52,951 bases of DNA from Spirochaetaceae bacterium (GCA_009780675.1 WQZP01000017.1:1-52951), one strand, 5' to 3'; counted from the first letter of the stretch, positions 1-8,283 are shown. A program made the numbers and translations. The notes: generated by a model not told the origin, from the letters alone.

Positions 1-29
1 AATAATTATAAAAATATCAAAAACCAAGC

Positions 30-95
30 CTATTTTCCAGTACCCCATGTATAAGAAAATTCATTGTTTATGTAAATATTTTATTAATACTGATG
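30..95 (+). repeat. 66-bp direct repeat, copy 1
   Basis: Identical, base for base, to 1527-1592 (offset 1497). It lies just beyond the 3' end of the AAA ATPase gene; copy 2 lies just beyond its 5' end, so the repeat brackets that gene exactly. The flanking bases differ on both sides. Confidence 0.9.
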
Positions 96-128
96 CTGAG
101 TCATTTTTACATGATATTTTTCATTTAC

Positions 129-1427
129 TCAAGGAGTACAACACCACATAGCATAAAGCGGAATGCTCTTTATACCATTTTCGTAGCCAAAGTTTTTTGC
201 AGAGACTCTTATTGCTTTTTCTATATTGTATTTCTTACGGAAGACTTCAAGGCTTTGCGATCTTGTTGCTTCCCATGATTTTGCTTCGATTGGGATTATT
301 TGATTTTCAATCTGGATTACAAAATCAAGTTCTGCTTGATTACTGCTTTCCCAGTAATAAAATTTGAATCCGTTTGCGTGAAGCTGCTGCGCTATATAAT
401 TTTCTGTTAATGCGCCTTTCGCAGTGTCGCCCATAGTTCTGCCCAGTACCGACAAGTGCGAGTTATTGCTTTTTGCGCAATACAAACCTACATCGCTCAT
501 GTATACCTTGAACGACAAAAAGTCTTCATAATTTGCCAGCGGTTCTTTGCCCTCGGTTACCTTGCTGCACTTGATTATTACCGATGCTTTTTCCAGCCAA
601 TGTAGCGACAGTTCGTAGTCATTCGCGCGCGCGCCACTTTTTATTAATGCATATTGAAATTTTCGATTTTCCTTTGCAAGCTGAGATGGAAGAGTATTGT
701 ATACAGCTTCATTTCTCACTGCTTGAGTTTTTGTTTCAGTATATTTATTCATATCCAAAATATAGTTGTTGCAAATCGAAAGCTGCTTTGCTTTGACCAT
801 CGTGTAATTTTTAGTGTTCTTGTATTCCAAAATTGCTTCCGGCATACCACCTATAACCAGATATTGCAAAAACAATTCCAGCGCCTGTTTATGCAAACCA
901 GCCGGCATAGGAGCATCGTTTTCAAAACATCCTTTTATCAATGGTAGAAGTTTTGGATTAAACGCCATCAAAAATTCTTCAACCGTAAATGGATGCATAT
1001 ACAACTCATCTACCTTGCCTACAGGGAACGAAGCCCCCTGTCGATTTATGGCAACACCTAACAAGCTTCCGGCAGCAATAATATGATATTGCGGAGCAGC
1101 CTCTTGAAAGCGTTTTAGCGAATTAAGCGCAGCCGGACAAGTTTGCACTTCGTCAAAAACAATGAGCGTGTTATCGGTGATTGTTTGATTTGCATACGCT
1201 TCCATCCGTGTTACGAGCGAATCTATGGAGTTATATCCACTATCAAACAATGCGCAAAGGTCAGGGTTATTATCAAAGTAGAAATACGCAACACTGGCAT
1301 AATGCGCCCGGGCGAACTCTAAAATACTGTGAGTTTTCCCAATTTGTCTGGCGCCGTAAATAATCAATGGCTTTCTGTTTTTGTTGTTTTTCCACTCAAC
1401 CAATTTGCCGTCGATTAATCTTTTCAT
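129..1427 (-). CDS. AAA ATPase with C-terminal DUF4143 (AAA_14 family)
   Basis: Predicted cytoplasmic ATPase of the AAA_14/DUF4143 family, usually 380-440 residues and often present in many copies in anaerobes. Its cellular role is not established, though these proteins are often treated as accessory or defence-like genes. Walker A is GARQIGKT (residues 25-32) and Walker B LIVFDEVQ (88-95). The C-terminal region carries Asp368, Glu381 and Lys383 in a D-x12-ExK arrangement typical of the PD-(D/E)xK-like fold seen in DUF4143. The ATG at 1427 has no clear Shine-Dalgarno sequence, but the MKR...LxxW opening is normal for the family. The gene stands alone between two perfect 66-bp direct repeats, which suggests it arrived or duplicated as a unit. 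Confidence 0.88.
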   Translation of the reverse strand: MKRLIDGKLVEWKNNKNRKPLIIYGARQIGKTHSILEFARAHYASVAYFYFDNNPDLCALFDSGYNSIDSLVTRMEAYANQTITDNTLIVFDEVQTCPAALNSLKRFQEAAPQYHIIAAGSLLGVAINRQGASFPVGKVDELYMHPFTVEEFLMAFNPKLLPLIKGCFENDAPMPAGLHKQALELFLQYLVIGGMPEAILEYKNTKNYTMVKAKQLSICNNYILDMNKYTETKTQAVRNEAVYNTLPSQLAKENRKFQYALIKSGARANDYELSLHWLEKASVIIKCSKVTEGKEPLANYEDFLSFKVYMSDVGLYCAKSNNSHLSVLGRTMGDTAKGALTENYIAQQLHANGFKFYYWESSNQAELDFVIQIENQIIPIEAKSWEATRSQSLEVFRKKYNIEKAIRVSAKNFGYENGIKSIPLYAMWCCTP

Positions 1428-1526
1428 GTATTATAGATTAATGTATCGAAGAAATTTAATCAAGCAAAATCACATTTTTAGGCACCCTATAAATGTGATT
1501 TGTGTCAGCATTTGTAATATGTACAT

Positions 1527-1592
1527 CTATTTTCCAGTACCCCATGTATAAGAAAATTCATTGTTTATGTAAATATTTTATTAATACTGATG
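1527..1592 (+). repeat. 66-bp direct repeat, copy 2
   Basis: Perfect copy of 30-95, located 100 bp upstream of the ATPase start codon. Its last three bases form an ATG that opens a 29-codon reading frame to 1679; see findings. Confidence 0.9.
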
Positions 1593-1675
1593 AAGGTTCA
1601 GAAAAAAAGGGCTGCTCCGACAAGCATGCATGACCTGGCTGGCTTAGTAAATAAAATAAACGAATATGCAAAAAA

Positions 1676-2710
1676 CTAAGAAGTAATTTTCCAATAGCCG
1701 GTTTTCTTTGAGCCGCTTCGTGTAATTAGTCCCTGCTCTTGCATTTCTGTCATAATTGTTTTTGTGGTTCTCTCGGATTTATCTATTTGCGTGGCAAGTT
1801 CTTTTTGCGTAATGTTTGGGTTGTCTGCGATAATTCTTAATATGTCGGCTTGCACTTTATTTTGCACTTTATTTTGCACTTTATTTCCATCATCATTATT
1901 TGATTTAATACGCATATCTCGGTTACGTAGAATATTGTTCTCGCCAAGTATTAAATTGCCAAGAAAACACAGCAGGAATTCCATTGTTGGATAACTGTCG
2001 GAAGTGTGTTTGCTATAATTTGCTCTTACAAGTGCATTGCGAAAATACCATGAATGCTCGGTAAATAGATTGTCCAAGACTGTAAACCCCATAGAGCGTA
2101 AGTATCTAATCAAGAAGACAGCTGTGGTTCGTGTGTTGCCCTCTACAAACGGATGAATTTGCCAAATCCCGGAAATAAAGTCGGCAATGTGTTCTACTTT
2201 TTGTCTTGTGTTTAGTCCTTTATAGTCAAATTTTTTCTCTTGCGCAAAGTCATACTCAAGTGTTTCTTTAATGTTTTCGAAGCTTGCATAGTAAACTGTG
2301 TCGCCATTTAATGCCCATTCGTCTTTTGAAATATTATAATCCCGAATTGTTCCTGCAAAATCATAAATGCCCGCGAACAATCGTCTGTGAATGTTAATAT
2401 ACTCTACTGGACTAAATGAAAAAGTTTTTTCTGCCAAAATTTCGGCAATATTAGCTGAAACTTTGTCAGCTTCTTCTGTGCGATCACCATTGTTAACTCT
2501 CTTGCTTTTGGTTTTGTAGTAAGTGTCTAAGCGCGCTTTTACATCGCTGATTGTTATTTTACCATCAATATTTTCTTTTGCACTTTCTATAAGATAATTT
2601 GACGGCTTTAACCCATCTGTGTCTTGCAGTCCGATGGCGGTTTGCCAGATACTTAGTTTTTCTTTTTTGCCGGGCTCGACAAGGCGTTTGTATTCGTCAA
2701 AATTATTCAT
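1676..2710 (-). CDS. Fic family protein with C-terminal winged-helix domain
   Basis: Fic-domain enzymes usually transfer AMP (or another phosphate-containing group) to a protein hydroxyl. The catalytic motif is complete: HPFVEGNTRT at residues 186-195, with the His, the acidic residue, Asn and Arg in place. The preceding helices are typical of stand-alone bacterial Fic proteins. I do not see a clean class I-III inhibitory (S/T)xxxE(G/N) motif. Residues about 275-344 form a MarR-like winged helix, so the protein probably binds DNA, perhaps its own promoter. A linker contains three copies of the tetrapeptide NKVQ from a 12-bp tandem repeat. The gene lies 33 bp downstream of lgt on the same strand, so it may be read from the same transcript. 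The substrate is unknown. Confidence 0.9.
   Translation of the reverse strand: MNNFDEYKRLVEPGKKEKLSIWQTAIGLQDTDGLKPSNYLIESAKENIDGKITISDVKARLDTYYKTKSKRVNNGDRTEEADKVSANIAEILAEKTFSFSPVEYINIHRRLFAGIYDFAGTIRDYNISKDEWALNGDTVYYASFENIKETLEYDFAQEKKFDYKGLNTRQKVEHIADFISGIWQIHPFVEGNTRTTAVFLIRYLRSMGFTVLDNLFTEHSWYFRNALVRANYSKHTSDSYPTMEFLLCFLGNLILGENNILRNRDMRIKSNNDDGNKVQNKVQNKVQADILRIIADNPNITQKELATQIDKSERTTKTIMTEMQEQGLITRSGSKKTGYWKITS
1851..1886 (+). repeat. 12-bp tandem repeat (3 units) inside fic
   Basis: Three exact copies of TGCACTTTATTT. They encode repeated NKVQ in the linker between the Fic and winged-helix domains. Gain or loss of a unit stays in frame and would change linker length. Confidence 0.85.
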
Positions 2711-2713
2711 GCG

Positions 2714-2727
2714 TTATGATATCATAA
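2714..2727. promoter_or_regulatory. 14-bp perfect palindrome before fic
   Basis: TTATGATATCATAA is a perfect palindrome that ends 3 bp upstream of the fic start codon, where a Shine-Dalgarno sequence would be expected and none is seen. It may be an operator for the Fic protein's own winged helix. That role is inference. Confidence 0.4.
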
Positions 2728-2743
2728 AACCGAACAACAAACA

Positions 2744-3745
2744 TTACTTTCTTTTTGTCCGCAGCCGCTTTTTAGGGGGTTCTTTTTCTGTTTCAACAGG
2801 TGCGCGGTTTTGTTGCTTATATGAGTAAAGGATAAACAATAGCCCTGCGACAATCATGAGAAAGCAAAGAAGTTGCCCCATTGTAAAATTTAAAAAAGAA
2901 TCAAACCTGTATATATGGCTTGCCTGGCTTGAAAACTGCAAAATAAAACCAATGTTATGGTCAGGCTCTCTAAAATATTCTATAAAAAATCTTATAAAGC
3001 CATATCCCGCGATATAGGAGCCTATAAGCGCGCCATGCGGTAGCTTTATTTTTCTTATAAAAAACCATAGAACAGCCCAAAGAACAAAGCCTTCAAAAAG
3101 AGCTTGATAAAGCTGGCTTGGGTGACGCGGCAGATTTACAAATCCGCTTATCGTAGAGATATCCATGCCTATTCTTGTTGCAAATTCCGCTACCCAGGTT
3201 TCCCGCAAACTAAAAGGGGAGGCATTTGGAAAAATTATTCCCCAGGGCGCTTCTGTTACCCGCCCATAAAGTTCCCCGTTTGCAAAGTTGCCAAGCCTTC
3301 CAAAAGCATGACCAGCGGGAATTGCAACAGCAATCATATCCCCTATTTCAAGCAGATTGATTTTTTTTCTTTTACAATAAATAGCAACAGCAATAAATCC
3401 ACCTATGAGCCCTCCATGATAAGACATTCCCTGTAGCCCTGTAAAATTAAAGTTGCGGTCAAATGGCCAAAAAATAAGCAGGGGATTTCTCCAATAATCT
3501 CCGGTGTTATCATAAATAAGAGCATGGAATACTCTTGCTCCCAAAAGAATACCAAGGATACCCCAGGAAAAAAGGCTGGTTAAAGTATCATCTGTTATTT
3601 TAAGCTCTTTTTCTTTTGCTTGTTTTCTTACAAGAAAGTAAGCAATTGCAAAAGCAACTATATACATAAGGCCGTACCATCTTATAGGCAGGGCTGGAAT
3701 AATTTCCGGTCTTAGCCATGAGGGATAATTAATAAAAGCAAGCAT
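2744..3745 (-). CDS. lgt: Prolipoprotein diacylglyceryl transferase
   Basis: Lgt is an inner-membrane enzyme that moves diacylglycerol from phosphatidylglycerol to the lipobox cysteine of prolipoproteins, the first step of lipoprotein maturation. The many lipoproteins in this window depend on it. The protein has about seven hydrophobic segments. The HGGLIGG motif (residues 110-116) and the signature GRLGNFANGELYG (139-151) with its key Arg and Asn are present. A longer reading frame opens at 3775, but the ATG at 3745 is preferred because AGGAAG sits 7 bases before it and the N-terminus then matches the family. The C-terminal tail is basic (KKRLRTKRK). Confidence 0.95.
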   Translation of the reverse strand: MLAFINYPSWLRPEIIPALPIRWYGLMYIVAFAIAYFLVRKQAKEKELKITDDTLTSLFSWGILGILLGARVFHALIYDNTGDYWRNPLLIFWPFDRNFNFTGLQGMSYHGGLIGGFIAVAIYCKRKKINLLEIGDMIAVAIPAGHAFGRLGNFANGELYGRVTEAPWGIIFPNASPFSLRETWVAEFATRIGMDISTISGFVNLPRHPSQLYQALFEGFVLWAVLWFFIRKIKLPHGALIGSYIAGYGFIRFFIEYFREPDHNIGFILQFSSQASHIYRFDSFLNFTMGQLLCFLMIVAGLLFILYSYKQQNRAPVETEKEPPKKRLRTKRK

Positions 3746-3810
3746 ATTTACTTCCTGTGAAAAGTTGTGGAACAAAAATAAATCTATACATAAATCTTCA
3801 GTACCCTTTT

Positions 3811-4950
3811 TTAGAATTTATAGCCAGCATTGGAAGCTTTGACTATTTTAGACTTTAACAGATTATTTTCTTTTTTTAATTCATTTATTTCCATCTGCTG
3901 GGTTTTTACAATATCGATTATATCTGAAGATGATAAAGTCCCACTGTGGAGAAGCTCTTCCATTGATTGAATTTTTGATGAAAAATCTGATTGCGCTTCG
4001 AGTTCCGCATTTGCATAGGACTCATCGAAATAATCTTCATCCGGTGTTGTATCGTGCCTGTACTCTGCCTGGAGCTTGTCCACAATTCTATAAACAGCTT
4101 GCGAAAGAACAGACTGAGGTTTATACACTATTATAGGCAAGCGGGAATTAAGCGCAATTGACTGGAGCTCGTCGCGGTAAATAACGCCTAAATGTTCGAG
4201 GTCAAAGCCAAGATACTCTCTGCACGATTTTCTAAGCTTTCCTGCAAGCGCTGCCTGTCTTGGGTCTTCCACCATATTCATTATAAGCAGCGGTGAAAAA
4301 TTTTTTACTTTTTCCATAAAGATAGAGTAACTTTCGGGGTCTGCAATTCTTATTACTTCAAGAAATTTGGGAATATACATTTTTTGCACTGCGGCGCTGT
4401 CTTCCCGCAATTTATCAATATGAGTTCTGGCAATGGTTTTTCTGCGAAAAGAGGAATCCATTATTCTAAAAATTGCCTGCTTGATAAAAATATAGGCATT
4501 AAGGGTCGCAGTTAAAGCAGGTGTTGTTACAATTATTCCCTGCCCAGAGGCAAGAAAAAAATCAATAGTATTATAATTTGTCCCAGCTCCCAAATCCATT
4601 ATAAGATAATCGTAATTAAGGGAAAAAAGATTTTTTAAGAGTTTTCTTTTCTGAGCAGTTTTTAGATTTGCCATTCCTGGCATATCAGAATCTCCGGGTA
4701 TAAAATGAACATTCTTGTAACCAGTATCATAAATAATTGAATTAAAAGAAGTTCCAGGGGTGTTTAGGAAACTGCCGATTCCGCCCCGGACCCCTGTCAT
4801 TCCCAGAACAACATGAAGATTTGAACCCCCAAGATCCATATCAACAATAGCAACTTTTTTGTCTGCCTGGCCAAGAGCAATGGCCAGATTTGCTGAAACC
4901 AAAGTTTTTCCCACGCCACCTTTGCCGCTGGCTATTGGTATTACCTGCAT
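3811..4950 (-). CDS. MinD/ParA-type P-loop ATPase
   Basis: Deviant Walker A ATPase of the MinD/ParA/Mrp superfamily. SGKGGVGKT (residues 8-16) carries the signature lysine, and a conserved IVDMDLGGSN segment follows at about 34-43. The N-terminal 270 residues are the ATPase domain. An acidic linker and a C-terminal heptad-like stretch (about 335-372) that could form a coiled coil are additions to the basic fold. FlhG/FleN-type ATPases look similar, but no flagellar gene is adjacent, so the exact subfamily is open. The start codon abuts the stop codon of the upstream membrane-protein gene (TAA at 4953-4951, ATG at 4950), which implies translational coupling. Confidence 0.8.
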   Translation of the reverse strand: MQVIPIASGKGGVGKTLVSANLAIALGQADKKVAIVDMDLGGSNLHVVLGMTGVRGGIGSFLNTPGTSFNSIIYDTGYKNVHFIPGDSDMPGMANLKTAQKRKLLKNLFSLNYDYLIMDLGAGTNYNTIDFFLASGQGIIVTTPALTATLNAYIFIKQAIFRIMDSSFRRKTIARTHIDKLREDSAAVQKMYIPKFLEVIRIADPESYSIFMEKVKNFSPLLIMNMVEDPRQAALAGKLRKSCREYLGFDLEHLGVIYRDELQSIALNSRLPIIVYKPQSVLSQAVYRIVDKLQAEYRHDTTPDEDYFDESYANAELEAQSDFSSKIQSMEELLHSGTLSSSDIIDIVKTQQMEINELKKENNLLKSKIVKASNAGYKF

Positions 4951-5340
4951 TTATTCCCTCGATAAATTACTAAAATATTTTTTTGCAAGAAAAATCATAT
5001 ACAACATTATAATCGTATCCACAAGAAGTATATTAGCTGTAAAAATAACTTTAAAAAACAACTCTTGAGTTAAAAAAATCATTTTTACTGATTTTGCCAT
5101 TCCCAGCAGATAGATAATTCCGGTAAAAATTCCCAAAGCTTTGCCTGCTATTACAATTTTCATATAATGGCAATACTTATTAATGTCATAACATAAAAAC
5201 AGATAAATATAAAATATTATAAGCTGTTGTGATAAAACCCATAAAATAAAAACACTTTCCCCCTGGTTTTTTGCAGAAAAAAATAGAAGGAAAAATCTTA
5301 GGAGTTCCCACAAAAGGCCCGCAAGAAAGTACTTTCTCAT
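4951..5340 (-). CDS. Small membrane protein of unknown function
   Basis: 129 residues, hydrophobic, with about four predicted membrane segments and a short basic C-terminus. I recognise no family. It is the first gene of the leftward operon that continues into the MinD-type ATPase with no intergenic base. The ribosome-binding site of the ATPase (GAGGGA) lies inside the last codons of this gene. A membrane partner or anchor for the ATPase is a reasonable but untested guess. Confidence 0.65.
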   Translation of the reverse strand: MRKYFLAGLLWELLRFFLLFFSAKNQGESVFILWVLSQQLIIFYIYLFLCYDINKYCHYMKIVIAGKALGIFTGIIYLLGMAKSVKMIFLTQELFFKVIFTANILLVDTIIMLYMIFLAKKYFSNLSRE

Positions 5341-5424
5341 TATATTTTAGTTTACGAATACTTGCTTGCAGGGTCAATAAGATAGTATGTTTTTTTAATA
5401 CAGAAGCGGAGTGAGAGGAATATA

Positions 5425-5457
5425 GAACCGCTGATTCATAACAGTGACCAGCGGTTC
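5425..5457 (-). terminator. Hairpin after lipoprotein gene 1
   Basis: The arms GAACCGCTG (5425-5433) and CAGCGGTTC (5449-5457) pair perfectly. The hairpin lies 14 bp past the stop of the leftward gene. The same hairpin follows both paralogues (7056-7088, 8607-8639). It lacks a strong U-run, so it may act as an RNA 3' end stabiliser as much as a terminator. Confidence 0.65.
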
Positions 5458-5470
5458 CATAGGTTTGCTT

Positions 5471-6655
5471 TTATCGGGTTAATACAATATATTCGGGATC
5501 TAAATCGTTTGCGGCTCTTGCCTCTGCCAATGTATCGAACATTCCGTCATACCATGTATGCGCGACCCCTTCCTCATTGGGATCATCCGTCCTCAGTATG
5601 CTATATATACTCCACTTCAAATCCCCCTGAACAAGCTCTACTCTATGTTTTTCGAAAACAGGTCTTGGCTGTACTCCACGATCAATCAAAAACGCTTCCT
5701 CGTGCCTGGATCTGTAGTATTGATCAATCAACCGCCATTGGTTTTCAGTGAAGTTGATCCAATGAATATAATAATTACCCCTGTCGTCTTTATCAATGAA
5801 AAACTGTGGGCCGGCTCCCCACACAATGTCACTCCAATCGTTTTTCTTTTCAGGAGTAATACCTTTGCCTACAAAAAAAGCATTAACAGCAGCAGCTAGT
5901 TCGTTTTCGTTTCGCGCACGATACAAAGGGTAGGTAAGGATAAGATCAAAGTCGGTGTCGCTTCCATCTCTTTCTATAACAGTTACCATCATTGAGTCAG
6001 GAGGATGCCTTGTGCCATCCAGGTCGATTCTAACTGAGTCTAGGCTTATATTCCATTGAGTAACAAGCATTCTTCCCTCATTTCTGCCACCACAATCAAG
6101 GTTTTCTGAAAAATGCCAAAAACCTCTAAGATTGAGCGGAATCCCTCCTGTCTCGGGCTCCTCTGTAACAGCACCTGTTATGTTAATCGTATTATCCAAT
6201 ACAACTGGGAAAGTGAAGGGTCTCCAGTCGTCATCAGCAATTCTTACCGCCAAGGTAGCAGTAGCGCCAATGGGGTTCCAGCTTGAATCAAAAGCCCCAT
6301 TGATGGTATAGCGTATCATACTTGAGGATGCAGAAACGCTGTAAGTAAACGTTTCCTGGTCAATGGTACCGGAAAGGTTAAAAGTAATACCACCATCATA
6401 TAAACGACCGCTTACAGGGATGCTGGTGGGAGTTCCCAAGCTTGCTCGCTGGCTGCTGCTGGAAGAATTTGAAGCTTTATTCAGCAAGAAAAGAACATCG
6501 GCTGTGTTAGTAGCATTTCTAAATCTACCGGAAATTAAAACCTCTGGATCAATTGAGCTGCCTGGTGGATCGTTGCTATTGTTACAAGCAGTTATTGTAA
6601 ATCCGATTATCATTACAAGAGCGATAATCCCTAAAAATTTGAATGTGTTTTTCAT
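5471..6655 (-). CDS. Paralogous lipoprotein 1
   Basis: Predicted lipoprotein of unknown function. The signal peptide runs to a lipobox TAC with Cys24; the ATG at 6655 is chosen over the upstream frame opening because AAGGAG precedes it and the signal peptide starts there. The mature part has a Gly/Ser-rich beta-type N-terminal domain (ISGRF... then YTINGAFDS) and a C-terminal domain with the conserved blocks RGFWHFSE, GRMLVTQWN, NFTENQWRL.DQYYRSRHEE and LDPEYIVLTR. The same blocks occur in the two genes that follow (7102-8283 and 8653-9867), so the three form a tandem paralogous family. No enzyme motif is visible. Surface or periplasmic location is inferred from the signal. Confidence 0.85.
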   Translation of the reverse strand: MKNTFKFLGIIALVMIIGFTITACNNSNDPPGSSIDPEVLISGRFRNATNTADVLFLLNKASNSSSSSQRASLGTPTSIPVSGRLYDGGITFNLSGTIDQETFTYSVSASSSMIRYTINGAFDSSWNPIGATATLAVRIADDDWRPFTFPVVLDNTINITGAVTEEPETGGIPLNLRGFWHFSENLDCGGRNEGRMLVTQWNISLDSVRIDLDGTRHPPDSMMVTVIERDGSDTDFDLILTYPLYRARNENELAAAVNAFFVGKGITPEKKNDWSDIVWGAGPQFFIDKDDRGNYYIHWINFTENQWRLIDQYYRSRHEEAFLIDRGVQPRPVFEKHRVELVQGDLKWSIYSILRTDDPNEEGVAHTWYDGMFDTLAEARAANDLDPEYIVLTR

Positions 6656-6770
6656 AGGAAAAACTCCTTTTGCGCTACCCGACCATAATATTAACAAGGG
6701 CGGGTAATCATAAAGATTAACTCGCCCTCAAGGGCAAGAGATACAATGGCGAAAGCCAGTAATATAAAAA
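6656..6770 (-). promoter_or_regulatory. Structured leader, class A, of lipoprotein gene 1
   Basis: Read on the minus strand, the leader holds in order the word TTTTATATTA, a TGGC-TTTC-GCCA hairpin, TTGCCCTTGAGGGCGA (hairpin), GAGTTA, a small TAATC/GATTA hairpin, CCCG...CGGGTA, and AAGGAG before the ATG. The same order of words and hairpins occurs before the genes at 9867 and 24976. It may be a cis-regulatory RNA; no known riboswitch class was recognised. Confidence 0.5.
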
Positions 6771-6884
6771 AGCCAGGAACTGTCCCATGCTTTTTTTCCC
6801 GCAAGAGAAAATTGAAAAGAATTTTAAATTTTTGTTAAAAAATGAAGAAAAGTACTTTACACGGTAATATGTAGCTGGTAATTT

Positions 6885-6912
6885 TTGTTGCTTGTTGCTT
6901 GTTGCTTGTTGC
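6885..6912 (+). repeat. Heptanucleotide microsatellite (TTGTTGC x4)
   Basis: Four exact TTGTTGC units. The homologous site at 10093-10106 has two full units, so the tract changes length. It lies about 230-260 bp upstream of the lipoprotein 1 start codon, outside any convincing gene. Confidence 0.8.
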
Positions 6913-7055
6913 GTATTAGCGAGAGATCTCTGTCTGGAGTTTGTCACGTTATAATTCGAAGTCATAAAATAATAATATCTAATGTTTGGGCAATATGTCA
7001 ATTCCCATGTTTTGGGTCTGTCAATAACCAGCGATAATTTCACCCTAAATTTATA

Positions 7056-7088
7056 GAACCGCTGATTCATAACAAGGACCAGCGGTTC
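7056..7088 (-). terminator. Hairpin after lipoprotein gene 2
   Basis: The arms 7056-7064 and 7080-7088 repeat the GAACCGCTG/CAGCGGTTC hairpin found after genes 1 and 3, here 13 bp past the stop of the gene at 7102. Confidence 0.65.
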
Positions 7089-7101
7089 CATAGGTTTGCT
7101 T

Positions 7102-8283
7102 TTATCGGGTTAATACAATATATTCGGGATCTAAATCTTTCACAGCTCTTGCCGCTGCCAATGTATAGAACATTCCGTCATACCAAGTACCCCAGACAGA
7201 AGTCTGAGGCTCGCCATACATACTCCATTTCAAATTTCCCTGGACAAGCTCGATTCTGTGTTTTTCGAAAATAGAGGTTGGAGGAACCTTAGCTGCAATC
7301 AAAAATTTTTCCTCGTGTCTGGATCTGTAGTATTGATCAACCAACCGCCATTGGTTTTCAGTGAAGTTATACCACCAAATATCCATATCAGGAGTAACAT
7401 AAAACTGCGGACTTGTTCCTGTAACAGCATCCCAACTTAATGCCCTTGTTGGCTTAATACTTTTGTCTTTGAAAAAATCTACAACAGCAGCAGCTATCTG
7501 GTTCTCGTCTTTCGCAACATACAAAGGGTAGGTAAAGATAACATCAAAAGCGCTGTTGGTTCCATTTACCTCTATTACAGTTACTGTCATAGAGTCAGGA
7601 TACCTTATGCCATCCAGGTCGATTTCAACCATATCTAGACTTGCATTCCATTGGGTAACAAGCATTCTTCCCTCAAAACTACCCCAATCTGGATTGCTTT
7701 CTGAATAGTTCCAAAAACCTCTGGCAAGGAGTGGAATTCCCCCGTCTACGGGCTCCTCTGTAACAGCATCTGTTATGTTGACCGTATTATCCAATTCAAC
7801 CGGGAAAGTGAAGGGTGTCCATGTAGTCCCAGAATCAAGACTTAGCGCAATGGTGGCAGTAGAACCAATGGAATTTCCATTAGAATCAAATGCCCCATTG
7901 ATAGTGTAGCGCAAAAAACTTGAGGCAGCAGAGACACTGAAACTTAATGCTACGGGGTCATAGGTGCCGGAAAGGTTAAAGATCATAGCGCCATCTTTTA
8001 AAACACCACTTACAGCAAAGCTGCTGTTAGTTACCGACCTTGCTGGCGCCATGCTGAGGCTACTTGTTGGTGGGGTGAAAGTACGTGCATCACCCAGCTG
8101 GAAAGAAACATCGCCGCTACCAGCGCCACCACTTTTGGTAAATGTACCAGAAATTGAAAACTCTGATTCAGGAAGAGTAGTTGAAGTTGGTGGTGGGTCA
8201 GAGCTATTGTTGCAAGCAGTTATTGTAAATCCGATTATCATCACAAGAGCGATAACCCCTAAAAATTTGAATGTGTTTTTCAT
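7102..8283 (-). CDS. Paralogous lipoprotein 2
   Basis: Lipoprotein of the same family as its two neighbours; 393 residues, lipobox TAC with Cys24. The ATG at 8283 is preceded by AAAGGAG. It shares with lipoprotein 3 the N-terminal block FQLGDARTFTP..SSLSMAPARSVT and with both paralogues the C-terminal blocks (RGFW, GRMLVTQWN, YYRSRHEE, LDPEYIVLTR). Unlike genes 1 and 3 it lacks the class A leader. Its upstream region carries a different conserved element (8430-8467) also found before the lipoprotein at 48483. Function unknown. Confidence 0.85.
   Translation of the reverse strand: MKNTFKFLGVIALVMIIGFTITACNNSSDPPPTSTTLPESEFSISGTFTKSGGAGSGDVSFQLGDARTFTPPTSSLSMAPARSVTNSSFAVSGVLKDGAMIFNLSGTYDPVALSFSVSAASSFLRYTINGAFDSNGNSIGSTATIALSLDSGTTWTPFTFPVELDNTVNITDAVTEEPVDGGIPLLARGFWNYSESNPDWGSFEGRMLVTQWNASLDMVEIDLDGIRYPDSMTVTVIEVNGTNSAFDVIFTYPLYVAKDENQIAAAVVDFFKDKSIKPTRALSWDAVTGTSPQFYVTPDMDIWWYNFTENQWRLVDQYYRSRHEEKFLIAAKVPPTSIFEKHRIELVQGNLKWSMYGEPQTSVWGTWYDGMFYTLAAARAVKDLDPEYIVLTR

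Larger units (their letters stand above)
6656..7018. repeat. Duplicated non-coding segment, copy 1
   Basis: Nearly identical to 9868-10212: leader, putative promoter region and upstream flank of lipoprotein genes 1 and 3. Both copies diverge directly after TTTTGGGTC. Small differences include the number of TTGTTGC heptamers. Short reading frames across it (for example 6717-7091) are not believed to be genes. Confidence 0.8.

Noticed and set aside
93-278. Short plus-strand frame opening at the end of the 66-bp repeat
   Set aside because: It lies antisense to the end of the ATPase gene and has no recognisable product.
6885-6912. CRISPR array
   Set aside because: The only short repeats are direct heptamers or single duplicated segments; there are no regular repeats separated by unique spacers and no cas genes.
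6717-7091. 124-codon frame (and its partner at 9929-10195)
   Set aside because: Both fall in the duplicated leader/upstream DNA of lipoprotein genes, contain the microsatellite, differ in length between copies and have low-complexity products.
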